A stretch of 54,688 nucleotides of DNA from Anaerotignum sp. (GCA_020024455.1 JAHHTU010000013.1:1-54688), one strand, 5' to 3'; numbered from the stretch's first letter, positions 16,956-26,494 are shown. Notes: generated from the letters alone by a model not told the origin. Translations and numbers: made by a program.

Positions 16956-18014
16956 TTGCATAAAAAACAAAAGAAGGAAAAAAGCAAAAAAAAGAGTTTG
17001 AAAATTTTGTATTTTCAAACATTGATGATTACATTGGGCATTTTATGCACATTTTTGCTTGTATTATATGGCGTTTTTATTTATTTTGTGGGTGGATTAA
17101 ACCGTATCCAATTAGATGAAAGCAAATTATCGGTCAATGCAGGTTTGGCACAGGAAAGCGGAAAAATCACCAATATTGTATTATATGGCTTGGATTCCAG
17201 AAATCATGATTATAACGGGCTTTCCGATGTCATTATGATTGTATCCATCAATAACAAAGACGATAAGGTCAAATTGATTTCGATTGCAAGAGATACATAT
17301 GTCAATGTACCGGGGTATGGAAAAACAAAAATCAACCATGCATATAGTTATGGCGGGGCAGAACTGGCAATCCAGACATTGAATGAAAACTTTGATTTGA
17401 ATATCACAGACTATGTCACCACAAACTTTGACTCTTTGGCAGAAGTCATTGATGCAGTGGGTGGTGTGGATATTGAAGTTTCGGAAAAAGAACGCCAGCA
17501 AATCAATGCATACTTGCTGGAAGGAGCACCTTTGCGGGAAACCGGTATGGTACATTTGAATGGCCCGCAAGCGGTCAGCTATGCACGTATTCGTAAAATC
17601 GACAGTGACAATATGCGTACACAAAGACAAAGAAATGTGCTGGAACAGGTATTCCAAAAAGGAAAAAATATGTCACCATTGGAATTTCCGGGCTTAATCC
17701 GCCAACTGGCACCACTTGTGGAAACATCTTTGAGCAATGAGGAAATCCTGCAACTGGTTTCTGTGGCATTGACCGGCGGCTTGGAATTGGAACAAGGGGC
17801 ATTTCCGAATGAATATATCGAAAGTAGGGGAGAAACCGTCAACGGCTCCGGTTGGGTGTATATCTATGATATTGAGCAAGCAGCAGATATGATTCATGCA
17901 TTTATCTATCAGGATATTCCGCTTGCACAATATGGTATGACAGAGGAAGAACGAAAAGCAGCAAATGCACAAGAGGCAGCTGTTGCACAAGGTGAACAAG
18001 AAGAAATACCATGA
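16956..18014 (+). CDS. LytR-CpsA-Psr (LCP) family protein
   Basis: This membrane-anchored enzyme attaches teichoic acid or other phosphate-linked glycopolymers to peptidoglycan. A lysine-rich cytoplasmic start (about 15 residues) is followed by one helix (about 20-45) and the LCP domain. Its motifs are LYGLDSRN, SDVIMIVSIN, ISIARDTYVNVPGYG, KINHAYSYGG, VGGVDIEV, LNGPQAVSYARIRK and DNMRTQRQRN. I chose TTG 16956, six bases after GGAGGG; a TTG at 16914 has no site. It has its own TATAAT at about 16895-16900. Confidence 0.88.
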   Translation: MHKKQKKEKSKKKSLKILYFQTLMITLGILCTFLLVLYGVFIYFVGGLNRIQLDESKLSVNAGLAQESGKITNIVLYGLDSRNHDYNGLSDVIMIVSINNKDDKVKLISIARDTYVNVPGYGKTKINHAYSYGGAELAIQTLNENFDLNITDYVTTNFDSLAEVIDAVGGVDIEVSEKERQQINAYLLEGAPLRETGMVHLNGPQAVSYARIRKIDSDNMRTQRQRNVLEQVFQKGKNMSPLEFPGLIRQLAPLVETSLSNEEILQLVSVALTGGLELEQGAFPNEYIESRGETVNGSGWVYIYDIEQAADMIHAFIYQDIPLAQYGMTEEERKAANAQEAAVAQGEQEEIP

Positions 18015-18029
18015 TTTTGAAAAAATTGG

Positions 18030-18057
18030 TTGACAAAGTAAAATATCATTGTATAAT
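18030..18057 (+). promoter_or_regulatory. Promoter of the metNIQ T-box operon
   Basis: TTGACA at 18030-18035 and TATAAT at 18052-18057, with a 16-base spacer. Confidence 0.7.
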
Positions 18058-18063
18058 GGTGAT

Positions 18064-18377
18064 TAGTTGATATAGAAAAAGGCAATGAAAAGAAGAGTAC
18101 GCTTTGAATGGTTTTACAGAGAACTTTCCATTTGTTGAGAGGAAAGAAACACGGAAAAAGCCGAAGATGGTCTTGGAGCTGCATACCAAGGAGATTATTT
18201 TTTCTCTTAGGCTATGACGGGTATGCCCGTGACAGCATAACAGTATCGGTATTGGTATACCCGTACTGCATGAGGTCAAAACTGTGAGGTTTTGATGAAT
18301 TAGGGTGGTAACACGAAGTGTAATAGCTTTCGTCCCTTAGAATATATAGCATATTCTGAGGAACGGAAGCTTTTTTG
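18064..18377 (+). ncRNA. T-box leader, methionine-type
   Basis: The T-box sequence AGGGTGGTAACACG is at 18302-18315. CGTCCCT at 18331-18337 could form the antiterminator with it. Upstream lie stem I elements (AGAGTACGC, then CAGAGAAC) and a specifier region in which ATG at 18167-18169 follows CCGAAG. That codon fits methionine, matching the metNIQ genes downstream. Uncharged tRNA-Met should stabilise the antiterminator and allow read-through. The class is firm; the exact specifier register is my reading. Confidence 0.88.
18325..18377 (+). terminator. T-box terminator
   Basis: AGCTTTCGT (18325-18333) pairs with ACGGAAGCT (18363-18371), continued by CCT/AGG and AGAATAT/ATATTCT. A run of six T follows. 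It is mutually exclusive with the antiterminator. Confidence 0.88.
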
Positions 18378-18409
18378 TTTGTATTTTTCAGATAAGGAGA
18401 GGGTGTAAT

Positions 18410-19426
18410 ATGGCACAACAACCCATGATTGCATTACAGGGGATTACAAAAGTATTTCAACAGAAAAAAGAAAGCCTGCAAGTATTAAAAGGGATTGACT
18501 TGGAGATTGCCAAGGGCGAAATTTTTGGCATTATCGGTATGAGTGGGGCAGGGAAAAGTACATTGGTTCGATGTATCAATTTGTTGGAACGTCCCACAGA
18601 GGGTAAGGTATATTTAGATGGGCAGGAATTGACAGCATTGTCTGAAAAGGCATTGCGTAGTGCACGTCGTTCCATGGGTATGATTTTCCAGCAGTTTCAT
18701 TTGTTGGTACAACGTACCGCACTGGAAAATGTTTGTTTTCCGATGGAAATTGCAGGTGTGAAAAAAGCAGAGGCACAAAAAAGAGCAAAAGAGCTTTTGG
18801 AGTTGGTGGGTTTGGGAGATAGAACAGACCACTACCCCTCCCAGATGTCAGGGGGACAAAAACAAAGAGTAGCGATTGCCAGAGCATTGGCAACCAACCC
18901 CAAAGTGTTGCTTTGTGATGAGGCAACCAGTGCATTAGACCCAAATACCACAAAAGGCGTTTTGGAACTTCTGAAAGACATCAACCAAAGATTAGGCATT
19001 ACCATTGTCATCATCACACACGAAATGAAAGTCATTCAGGAAATTTGTCATCGTGTGGCAATCATCAGTGAGGGCAATATTGCAGAAATGGGCAGTGTGG
19101 AAGAAATTTTCAGAGCCCCAAAAACAGAAGCCGGCAGAGAATTGGTATTCCATGAGGGGGATAACAAAGAGGGCTTGCAAGGCTATGTACCACATTGTTA
19201 TCGTATTGTATTTGATGAGAGCAATTCCAACGAGCCGCTGTTGGGGAGCATGATGGTAGAATGTGGCGGGCTTGCCAACATATTGGCAGCAAACACCAGA
19301 AGCATTGACGGCAAAGTATATGGGCAAATGCTGATACAGTTACCGGAAGATGCAGCATTGCGAGAACGCATGATTGCAAATTTGAGAGCGAAACAAGTCA
19401 TTGTGGAGGAGATAGAATATGTTTGA
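18410..19426 (+). CDS. metN: Methionine ABC transporter, ATP-binding subunit
   Basis: This 338-residue ABC ATPase powers uptake of methionine. Walker A is GMSGAGKST, the signature MSGGQKQR, Walker B VLLCDEATSALDP, with the switch histidine in IIITHEM. The C-terminal NIL domain (about 265-338), which binds methionine and inhibits transport, is present. It is the first gene after the T-box, with an AAGGAGAGGGTG site, and overlaps metI by eight bases. Confidence 0.95.
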   Translation: MAQQPMIALQGITKVFQQKKESLQVLKGIDLEIAKGEIFGIIGMSGAGKSTLVRCINLLERPTEGKVYLDGQELTALSEKALRSARRSMGMIFQQFHLLVQRTALENVCFPMEIAGVKKAEAQKRAKELLELVGLGDRTDHYPSQMSGGQKQRVAIARALATNPKVLLCDEATSALDPNTTKGVLELLKDINQRLGITIVIITHEMKVIQEICHRVAIISEGNIAEMGSVEEIFRAPKTEAGRELVFHEGDNKEGLQGYVPHCYRIVFDESNSNEPLLGSMMVECGGLANILAANTRSIDGKVYGQMLIQLPEDAALRERMIANLRAKQVIVEEIEYV

Positions 19427-20078
19427 GAATGGAATGTTGGAATTGGTTGTGCAGGCATTTGGCGAAACCATTTTGATGACAGTGGTATCTTCATTGTTTG
19501 CTTATGTGATTGGGTTGCCTTTGGGTTTGATATTGGTGGCAACAGACAAAGAAGGGGTATCTCCATCTGCTGTCTGTAATCAAATTTTAGGTTTTTTGGT
19601 GAACGTGTTGCGTTCTGTACCGTTTTTGTTGTTGTTGGTTGCGGTGTTGCCGATTACAAAAGCAGTTGTCGGTACAACCATCGGAGCAAAAGCAACCATT
19701 GTGCCATTGGTGATTGGTGCAGCTCCCTTTATTGCACGTTTGGTGGAGTCTTCTTTGAAAGAAGTGGATAAAGGTGTCATTGAGGCGGCACAGTCTATGG
19801 GGGCATCACCCTTTGAAATTATGACAAAAGTACTGTTGCCGGAGGCAAAGCCCTCTTTATTGATGGGCAGTGCCATCAGTATGACAACCATATTGGGATA
19901 TTCTGCGATTGCAGGTTTCTGCGGTGGCGGCGGTTTGGGTGCAGTTGCCATCAACTATGGATATTACCGCAATGATACAAATGTCATGCTTGTCATGATT
20001 ATATTGTTGGTCATTATCGTGCAGGTGTTGCAGGAAATCGGTTTGCGTGTGGCAAAAAGAAGTGATAGGCGATTGTAA
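19419..20078 (+). CDS. metI: Methionine ABC transporter, permease subunit
   Basis: This 219-residue inner-membrane permease has five predicted helices. The ABC-permease loop is visible (EAAQSMGASPFEIMTKVLLP), the contact point for MetN. The start lies inside the end of metN behind GGAGG, so the two are translationally coupled. Confidence 0.94.
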   Translation: MFENGMLELVVQAFGETILMTVVSSLFAYVIGLPLGLILVATDKEGVSPSAVCNQILGFLVNVLRSVPFLLLLVAVLPITKAVVGTTIGAKATIVPLVIGAAPFIARLVESSLKEVDKGVIEAAQSMGASPFEIMTKVLLPEAKPSLLMGSAISMTTILGYSAIAGFCGGGGLGAVAINYGYYRNDTNVMLVMIILLVIIVQVLQEIGLRVAKRSDRRL

Positions 20079-20133
20079 TGTATTTTACATAAAAAAAAAC
20101 AATATATGTATAGTTTGAAGGAGGAATTATATT

Positions 20134-20994
20134 ATGAAAAAGTTTTTTGCAGTGGCATTGACAGCAGTGGTGGCTTTGGGATTGGCAGGTTGCACATCTC
20201 AGCCAAGTGAACCACAAAACGAAACAGAACAACAAACACAGGGCGAAAGTGCAGATGGGGCAACCACATTGAAAATCGGGGCATCTCCTGCACCCCATGT
20301 GGATATTTTGAAAGCGGCAATTCCCGTGTTGGAACAACAAGGCATTATATTGGATATTGTGGAATTCAATGACTACATTTTACCCAATAAAGCATTAGAT
20401 GAAGGGGAATTGGACGCAAACTTTTTCCAACACAAACCTTATTTAGATACATTTAATACAGATTATAAAATGGACTTGGTTTCTTTGGGTGCAGTGCATT
20501 ATGAACCCATGGGCATTTTTGCAGGCAAAACAGCAGATTTGGCAAGTTTGCCTGATGGTGCAGTGATTGGTGTACCAAACGACCCCACCAATGAAGCAAG
20601 AGCATTGTTGTTGTTGGAAGCAAATGGGGTATTAAAACTGAAAGAAGATGCAGGCATTGCAGCAACAAAATTGGATATTACAGAAAATCCGAAAAATTTT
20701 GTCATTCAGGAAATGGACGCAGCACAGTTGGCATTGTCTTTGGACTCTTTGGATATTGCAGTCATCAATGGGAATTTTGCTTTATCCGGCGGTTTGGAAT
20801 TGGCAGATGCTTTGGCAGTTGAAACAGAGGACTCTTTGGCAGCAACCACATATGCAAATATCATTGCAGCCAGAAAAGAAGATGAAAACAACGAAGCATT
20901 GAAAAAATTGGTGGAAGCATTGCAGTCTGATGACGTGAAAACATTTATCAATGATACATTTGCAGGGGCAGTAAAACCCAGCGCAGCACAATAA
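20134..20994 (+). CDS. metQ: Methionine-binding lipoprotein
   Basis: This 286-residue solute-binding protein has a lipoprotein signal (lipobox LAGC with Cys near residue 21), a Gln/Glu/Thr-rich linker, and the NlpA/MetQ domain (LKIGASPAPHVDIL, DYILPNKALDEGELDANFFQH, VGVPNDPTNEARAL-like). It captures methionine outside the membrane for MetNI. ATG 20134 follows AAGGAGGA. It is last in the operon, followed by a terminator. Confidence 0.94.
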   Translation: MKKFFAVALTAVVALGLAGCTSQPSEPQNETEQQTQGESADGATTLKIGASPAPHVDILKAAIPVLEQQGIILDIVEFNDYILPNKALDEGELDANFFQHKPYLDTFNTDYKMDLVSLGAVHYEPMGIFAGKTADLASLPDGAVIGVPNDPTNEARALLLLEANGVLKLKEDAGIAATKLDITENPKNFVIQEMDAAQLALSLDSLDIAVINGNFALSGGLELADALAVETEDSLAATTYANIIAARKEDENNEALKKLVEALQSDDVKTFINDTFAGAVKPSAAQ

Positions 20995-21002
20995 AACGCA
21001 TA

Positions 21003-21036
21003 GAAAAAAGAGCATTCTTTCGGAATGCTCTTTTTT
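21003..21036. terminator. Bidirectional terminator
   Basis: GAAAAAAGAGCATTC pairs with GAATGCTCTTTTTT between convergent metQ and dut. Confidence 0.92.
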
Positions 21037-21041
21037 GATGC

Positions 21042-21476
21042 TTACTGTTTTCCGGTCGAACCGATACCGCCTCTGTCATCATTGCCCAGTGTTTCTTTTT
21101 CCACAAAAGAAATGGCAGGCTGATGTTCAAAAATACGAAATTGACAAATACGGTCGTTCTGTTCGATGACGGTGTCACGCATTGCCAATGCAGGGAAAAA
21201 CCATTGGTCATTGTCCCCACAGTAACTTTCGTCTACGATACCACAATGGTTTGTCTGTATCACACCAAAATTTTTGAACGTGGAACTTCTTGGCACAATA
21301 TGTGCTTCATACCCTTTCGGCAATTCCATGGCAATGCCCAAAGGAATGAGGTGAAATTCTCCTGCTTTTAATTCCACACGTTCTGCGGCTCTCAAATCAA
21401 TCCAGTCGGATTTGCCGTCGATATAACGTAATTTTTCGATGTTCTCTGATAAATATTTGATTTTGATAGAAACCAT
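21042..21476 (-). CDS. dut: dUTP diphosphatase
   Basis: This 144-residue trimeric-type dUTPase hydrolyses dUTP to dUMP. The five motifs appear in order: DLRAAE, PRSSTFKNFG, GIVDESYCGDND, DRICQFRIFE and NDDRGGIGSTG. Motif 5 departs slightly from RGxGGFGSTG. It is last in nrdD-nrdG-dut, a sensible nucleotide-supply operon. ATG 21476 follows AAAGGA. Confidence 0.88.
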   Translation of the reverse strand: MVSIKIKYLSENIEKLRYIDGKSDWIDLRAAERVELKAGEFHLIPLGIAMELPKGYEAHIVPRSSTFKNFGVIQTNHCGIVDESYCGDNDQWFFPALAMRDTVIEQNDRICQFRIFEHQPAISFVEKETLGNDDRGGIGSTGKQ

Positions 21477-21494
21477 TTGTGTATATCCTTTCTG

Positions 21495-21989
21495 TTATTC
21501 TGCTGGGTATAAGTATAATGTGCTTTTTTGCAATGATTTTTGCACATCAATAATTCTTTGATTAAAACTGCCTTTCCAATGCAGTTTGTTGTCTTTCAAT
21601 TCTTCAACAAAACGTCCGTCTACCAACACATCAATGTATTGCATGGCAGGCAATGCACTGACCTCTTCCCAAAGATAGCCGGTGTAAAGCCATATGGTTT
21701 TATCGGGGAATGTTGCTTTGATTTCTTTTAACAATGCGGTGATGTCATCACGATTGGCAAGGTGTAAGGGGTCGCCGCCGCTGAGTGTAATGCCGCTGAT
21801 ATAGTTTTTTTGCAGTTCTGCAAACAATTCCTGTTTTGCAGCCATATCAAACGGAATCCCGCTGTCAATATCCCATGTGATGGGGTTATGACAGTTTTTG
21901 CAAGCGTGAGAGCAACCCGAAACCCAAAGCACAACACGCAGACCTTCCCCGTTTAGCATATCGTCCTTGGTAATATTATGATAACGCAT
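21495..21989 (-). CDS. nrdG: Anaerobic ribonucleotide reductase activating protein
   Basis: This 164-residue radical SAM enzyme makes the glycyl radical on NrdD. The cluster motif C-x3-C-x2-C is in SGCSHACKNCHNP, followed by the GG motif in TLSGGDPLH. I chose ATG 21989, five bases after the nrdD stop; the open frame reaches further up inside nrdD. Confidence 0.92.
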   Translation of the reverse strand: MRYHNITKDDMLNGEGLRVVLWVSGCSHACKNCHNPITWDIDSGIPFDMAAKQELFAELQKNYISGITLSGGDPLHLANRDDITALLKEIKATFPDKTIWLYTGYLWEEVSALPAMQYIDVLVDGRFVEELKDNKLHWKGSFNQRIIDVQKSLQKSTLYLYPAE

Positions 21990-21993
21990 GATA

Positions 21994-24111
21994 TTACATA
22001 CTCTTCCTTTCTGCAATTTCAGCCATTTTTGCCTCATTCAAACGTGTGTCACCTTTGACACGGGAATAAGACAGATAACCGTTCATACGGTCAATTTTGG
22101 TTAGATTCTGGCTGCCGCATTTTGGGCAAACGTCCATTTCCAATTCTTGGTGTCCGCAATCATCGCAATATGCCAGTGACAGATTGACACCTTCGTAAAA
22201 TCCCATTTCCATAGCACGACGTACCAATGTACGAATGGCATCTAAGTTATAATCAATCGGATATTTGACATACTGTATTTTTCCGCCGTTTGACAAATCC
22301 CAGAAACGTTTTTCCAAGTCCTGTTTTTGAATGGGTGTCAACTCCTCTGTGACATGACAATGGAAGGAATTGCTCACATATGCTCTGTCAGAAACATTTT
22401 CGATGACGCCGTATTTTTTACGGAACTGTGTGACTTGCAATCCACACAGGCTTTCTGCGGGTGTGCCGTAAATGGCATATAAATATCCGTCCTCGTTTTT
22501 GAATTGTGCCACTTTATCGTTGATATGTTGCAATGTTTCGATGGCAAATGCACCGTCTTCCACCAAAGATTTGCCATTGTGCAATTCTTGCAATTCATTC
22601 AATGCGGTGATGCCGAAAGAAGCGGTTGCGGATTTCAACAATGGTTTGATTTTGTCATGAATGCCCAAATGTCCGCCATAGAAACCACCTTCGCAATATG
22701 CCAACGGATTTGTGGAAGCACGCATTTCACCCAAATATGCATAAGTACGGATATGTAATTGACGAATTAGTTCTAAATAATAATCCAATACTGCAAAAAA
22801 TGGTTTGCCTTCTTGTTTTGCTTTTGCATAAATCATAGGCAAATGCAGGCTGACTGCACCAATGTTGAAACGTCCGACAAATACAGGTTTGTCGTTTTCG
22901 TCCGCAGGTGTTGCCCCGCCTCGTTCAAACCAAGGGGACAAGAACGCACGACAACCCATCGGGCTGATAATTGCACCATATTTTTTATACATATCGGAAA
23001 CATAGCCCTCTCCGGTCAAAGAAAGCCAATCAGGGTACATGGTTTTGGAGGAACACAAAATGCCTGCCTCGAATACATCTTCCAATTCTTTGCCTTTGCC
23101 GTGCAAATTTTCATCATACAAAAATACCAGTTTCGGGAACAGTACGGGTTTTTTGCAAGATTGTTTGCCTTGACCGTTTTTGCGGACATTGAGCATGGTG
23201 ATGGAAGCAAGTTTTGCAAATTTTCCGGTACCCGTACCAAATGTCATGGTGATAAAAGGATAATCCCCACGGCTGGAAGCAACGGTATTGAATTTGTATT
23301 CCCAACCTTGGAAGCCTTGTTCAAAGTCGTTGAGGATATCTGCCATAGCCTCTTTATCTGCAATTTTTGGTGTCAAGCCCATTTCGATATAACGCTGATA
23401 GAATTTTTTGTAACTTTTTTCTGCATAAGGTTCTAACAGCAAATCCACAGATGGTACGGTAAAGCCGCCGTATTGCTGGCTTGCCGCAGACAATACAATA
23501 TCACCAATGACATCAAATGCCACATTCAATGTTTTGGGTTCGTTGTACCATAAATTCCCCATTTCAAAACCGCCTGTCAATACGCTTGTCACATCAAACA
23601 GACAGCAATTCATGGTGTCACGTCTTGCGGACATATCATGGATATAAATATACCCATCACGACAAGCCTGCAATTCTTCTGTTGTCATAAAGAATTTTTG
23701 GTATAATTCTTTGTTCAACTGGTTGAATACCAAAGAGCGTTTTGTGGATACCAAAGCACTGTCGGTATTGCTGTTTTCTTTATCGCCGATATACATGATA
23801 GATTGACTTTTTTTATATACTTCATCTAACATTTTGACAAAGTCTTGTTTGTAGTTGCGATAGTCACGATAGCTTTTGGCAACTTCCGGTTTGACCTGTT
23901 CCAAAGCACCTTCTACGATGTTATGCATTTCGGATATGGGGATACCTTCCTTGCCCAATGAAAATGCTTTGTTTTCTACGAATTGACAGATAAAGTCCAA
24001 TTCTTCCTGTGTAAATTTTACCAACGCACGATATGCGGATTTATTGACAGCTGTAATCACCTTTTGTACATTCCAAGGTTCATGGGTATTATCTTTTTTT
24101 ATGACATACAT
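21994..24111 (-). CDS. nrdD: Anaerobic ribonucleoside-triphosphate reductase (class III)
   Basis: This 705-residue glycyl radical enzyme reduces NTPs to dNTPs without oxygen. The N-terminal ATP-cone (about 1-95) is an allosteric site for dATP/ATP. The C-terminus has the zinc ribbon (YCDDCGHQELEMDVCPKCGS) and the radical site in RMNGYLS, where the usual RVCGYL cysteine is an asparagine. ATG 24111 follows AAAGGAG. Paired NrdR-like boxes lie upstream. Confidence 0.95.
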   Translation of the reverse strand: MYVIKKDNTHEPWNVQKVITAVNKSAYRALVKFTQEELDFICQFVENKAFSLGKEGIPISEMHNIVEGALEQVKPEVAKSYRDYRNYKQDFVKMLDEVYKKSQSIMYIGDKENSNTDSALVSTKRSLVFNQLNKELYQKFFMTTEELQACRDGYIYIHDMSARRDTMNCCLFDVTSVLTGGFEMGNLWYNEPKTLNVAFDVIGDIVLSAASQQYGGFTVPSVDLLLEPYAEKSYKKFYQRYIEMGLTPKIADKEAMADILNDFEQGFQGWEYKFNTVASSRGDYPFITMTFGTGTGKFAKLASITMLNVRKNGQGKQSCKKPVLFPKLVFLYDENLHGKGKELEDVFEAGILCSSKTMYPDWLSLTGEGYVSDMYKKYGAIISPMGCRAFLSPWFERGGATPADENDKPVFVGRFNIGAVSLHLPMIYAKAKQEGKPFFAVLDYYLELIRQLHIRTYAYLGEMRASTNPLAYCEGGFYGGHLGIHDKIKPLLKSATASFGITALNELQELHNGKSLVEDGAFAIETLQHINDKVAQFKNEDGYLYAIYGTPAESLCGLQVTQFRKKYGVIENVSDRAYVSNSFHCHVTEELTPIQKQDLEKRFWDLSNGGKIQYVKYPIDYNLDAIRTLVRRAMEMGFYEGVNLSLAYCDDCGHQELEMDVCPKCGSQNLTKIDRMNGYLSYSRVKGDTRLNEAKMAEIAERKSM

Positions 24112-24176
24112 GATTTTTTTCTCCTTTCATTCCTTTCGTTTTTGTGTATCCAAAATCGAAAAGCTTTATCCATACG

Positions 24177-24223
24177 TTACCACATATAGTTTTGGTTTTC
24201 AATAACAAAACTATATATTGTGT
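24177..24223 (-). promoter_or_regulatory. Tandem NrdR-type boxes upstream of nrdD
   Basis: Box B at 24208-24223 (AAACTATATATTGTGT) matches the NrdR consensus aCaCwAtATaTwGtgt at 15 of 16 positions by my count. Box A at 24177-24192, read on the minus strand as AAACTATATGTGGTAA, matches 11 of 16. Their centres are 31 bp apart, about three helical turns, which is the usual NrdR geometry. No nrdR gene is in the window. Confidence 0.75.
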
Positions 24224-24279
24224 TAGGATTGTGAAAACCTTAAAAATCTAGGTGGATTTTTTTTTGAAATTTTGGTAGG

Positions 24280-25755
24280 TTATTTTTGTAATGTTTGTCG
24301 TAATGCTTTTTGCCAACCGGACAACAGTGTGGTTGCACATTCTTTGGAAATATTGGGGGAAAATGCATGAGAAACGCCCCAATTCCGGCGGATTTCTGAC
24401 AAGTCCTTCCAATATCCAACCGCAAGCCCTGCCAGATAGCAAGCACCCAATGCGGTGGTTTCCAATATCGTGGGGCGTAATACCGGTACGCCTGTGATGT
24501 CTGCCTGAAATTGTAACAGAAACCGATTTGCGGCAGCCCCACCATCTACACGCAATTCAGCCAAAGGAATTTTTGCATCTTCTTCCATGGCGTGCAAAAC
24601 GTCATATGTTTGATATGCCATAGATTCCAAAGCGGCACGCACAATATGGCGACGGTTTGCCCCTCTGGTCAGTCCTGTCAATGTACCACGGGCGTAAGCG
24701 TCCCAATGCGGTGCTCCCAAGCCGACAAATGCAGGCACAAAATAGACGCCGCAGGTATCGGGTACAGACAACGCCAGTGCCTCTGTTTCCTGTGCGGTTT
24801 GAATGAGTTCCAATTCATCACGCAGCCATTGTATGGCAGCACCAGCCACAAATACAGAGCCTTCCAAAGCGTATGTGATTGTGCCATCGAATCCCCACGC
24901 AATGGTGGTCAGAAGTCCGTTTTTGGATAAAACGGGTTTGTCACCGGTGTTCATCAACAAAAAACAACCTGTGCCATATGTATTTTTGGCAGAACCGGGG
25001 GTAAAACAAGCCTGTCCGAACAATGCCGCCTGTTGGTCACCTGCAACGCCTGCAATGGGAATGGGACTGCCAAAATGGAATGGCAATGTATAGCCCAAAA
25101 CGCCACTGGAAGGTACAACCTTTGGCAATATGTTTGCAGGAATATCCAATAATTGCAATATTTCTTCGTCCCATTGCAATGTATGGATATTGAATAACAT
25201 GGTGCGGGAGGCGTTGGAATAATCGGTTGCATGGACTTGTCCGCCCGTTAAATGCCAAATCAACCATGTATCCACAGTACCGAATAACAAATTGCCCTGT
25301 GCAGCCAATGTGCGGGCATTTGGCACATGGTCTAAAATCCAACGGATTTTGGTTGCGGAGAAATAGGCATCTAACAACAGCCCTGTTTTTTGTTGGAATA
25401 GGTCTTGATATTCTGCCAATGCATCACAATCCGGTGCAGTACGGCGACATTGCCACACAATGGCATTGTAAATGGGTTTGCCGGTGCGTTTATCCCACAA
25501 AATGGTGGTTTCTCTTTGATTGGTGATGCCAATGGCGGAAATATCCGCAGCGGTTAGGTTTTTTTGAGCAAGTGCCTGTTGTGCCACTTCCAGCTGTGAC
25601 TGCCAAATTTCCATAGGGTCATGTTCCACCCAGCCTGCTTTTGGATAAATTTGTCGATATTCTTTTTGTGCCATACTGATGATATTTCCTTGTTTGTCAA
25701 ACAAAATACAGCGAGAGCTTGTCGTGCCTTGGTCTAATGACATGATATACTGCAT
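24280..25755 (-). CDS. glpK: Glycerol kinase
   Basis: This 491-residue FGGY kinase phosphorylates glycerol to glycerol-3-phosphate. It has LDQGTTSSRCILFD at the N-terminus, GITNQRETT, the FGGY signature region GGQVHATDYSNASRTMLFNI and the ATPase motif RVDGGAAANRFLLQ. ATG 25755 follows AAAGGAGG. No glpF or glpD is adjacent; a short AT-rich hairpin at about 24241-24265 may end the transcript. Confidence 0.95.
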   Translation of the reverse strand: MQYIMSLDQGTTSSRCILFDKQGNIISMAQKEYRQIYPKAGWVEHDPMEIWQSQLEVAQQALAQKNLTAADISAIGITNQRETTILWDKRTGKPIYNAIVWQCRRTAPDCDALAEYQDLFQQKTGLLLDAYFSATKIRWILDHVPNARTLAAQGNLLFGTVDTWLIWHLTGGQVHATDYSNASRTMLFNIHTLQWDEEILQLLDIPANILPKVVPSSGVLGYTLPFHFGSPIPIAGVAGDQQAALFGQACFTPGSAKNTYGTGCFLLMNTGDKPVLSKNGLLTTIAWGFDGTITYALEGSVFVAGAAIQWLRDELELIQTAQETEALALSVPDTCGVYFVPAFVGLGAPHWDAYARGTLTGLTRGANRRHIVRAALESMAYQTYDVLHAMEEDAKIPLAELRVDGGAAANRFLLQFQADITGVPVLRPTILETTALGACYLAGLAVGYWKDLSEIRRNWGVSHAFSPNISKECATTLLSGWQKALRQTLQK

Positions 25756-25778
25756 ACAGAAAATGCCTCCTTTCGCAC

Positions 25779-25802
25779 AAAAAAGCCCCGAAAAGGGCTT
25801 TT
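25779..25802 (-). terminator. Terminator after the MBL hydrolase gene
   Basis: Minus strand: AAAAGCCC pairs with GGGGCTTTT and is followed by T. It separates the hydrolase from glpK. Confidence 0.85.
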
Positions 25803-25819
25803 ATGACTATGGTTATGAT

Positions 25820-26428
25820 TTACATATAAGGATTGGACTGTCTTTCGATACCCAATGTGGTAGAAGGGCCATGTCCGGGATATACGGTATAATCGCCGTC
25901 CAAATCTCTCAGACGTTTCAAAGATTGCAATATGGTTGCCCAATCCCCTGTGGCAAAGTCTGTACGACCACAAGAGCCTTGGAACAATGTATCCCCTGTG
26001 AACAGGTTGTCCTCAATCATGAAACAAATACTGCCTTCTGTGTGTCCAGGAGTGAACAATACCTGGAATGTCAAATCGCCTACTTGCAAAGTGTCACCGT
26101 CGTCCAACAAAATATCAGGATTTACCGTAATGGGATTGCCTGTTTGTGTGGAGAAGTTGATGGCAGGGTCAGAGAACACACGTTGTTCCTGTTTGCCACC
26201 ACATACTTGACAGCCATACATTTCTTGCACTTCTGCCACAGCACCGATATGGTCAAAGTGACCATGTGTCAACAAAATGTGTGTGGGTTTCAAATTGTTT
26301 TCGCTGATATATTGATACAAAGGGCGTGTATTGCCGTCACAGTCGATAATGGCACAAGTGTTGTTATCATCAGAAACAACATAACAGTTTGTACCAATAG
26401 AACCAATTTCTAATGTTTTGATTTTCAT
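25820..26428 (-). CDS. Glyoxalase II-like MBL-fold hydrolase
   Basis: This 202-residue MBL protein has LTHGHFDHIG (metal site H-x-H-x-D-H), TPGHTEGSICF, LFTGDTLFQGSCGRTDF and VYPGHGPSTTLGIE. It resembles the short YcbL/hydroxyacylglutathione hydrolase-like group, which cleaves thioesters. The true thiol in this organism is unknown. I chose ATG 26428 behind GGAGG. Confidence 0.85.
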   Translation of the reverse strand: MKIKTLEIGSIGTNCYVVSDDNNTCAIIDCDGNTRPLYQYISENNLKPTHILLTHGHFDHIGAVAEVQEMYGCQVCGGKQEQRVFSDPAINFSTQTGNPITVNPDILLDDGDTLQVGDLTFQVLFTPGHTEGSICFMIEDNLFTGDTLFQGSCGRTDFATGDWATILQSLKRLRDLDGDYTVYPGHGPSTTLGIERQSNPYM

Positions 26429-26465
26429 AAATATGGTAACCTCCGAAAATATGGATTTTTTGAAA

Positions 26466-26494
26466 ATTATAGCAGTGAACGCATCATTTTGCAA
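26466..26494 (-). promoter_or_regulatory. Promoter of the MBL hydrolase gene
   Basis: Minus strand: TTGCAA (26494-26489), 17 bases, TATAAT (26471-26466). Confidence 0.6.

Noticed and set aside
22813..23436. Plus-strand frame of 207 codons inside nrdD
   Set aside because: Shadow of the nrdD codon pattern; no ribosome binding site and no family resemblance.
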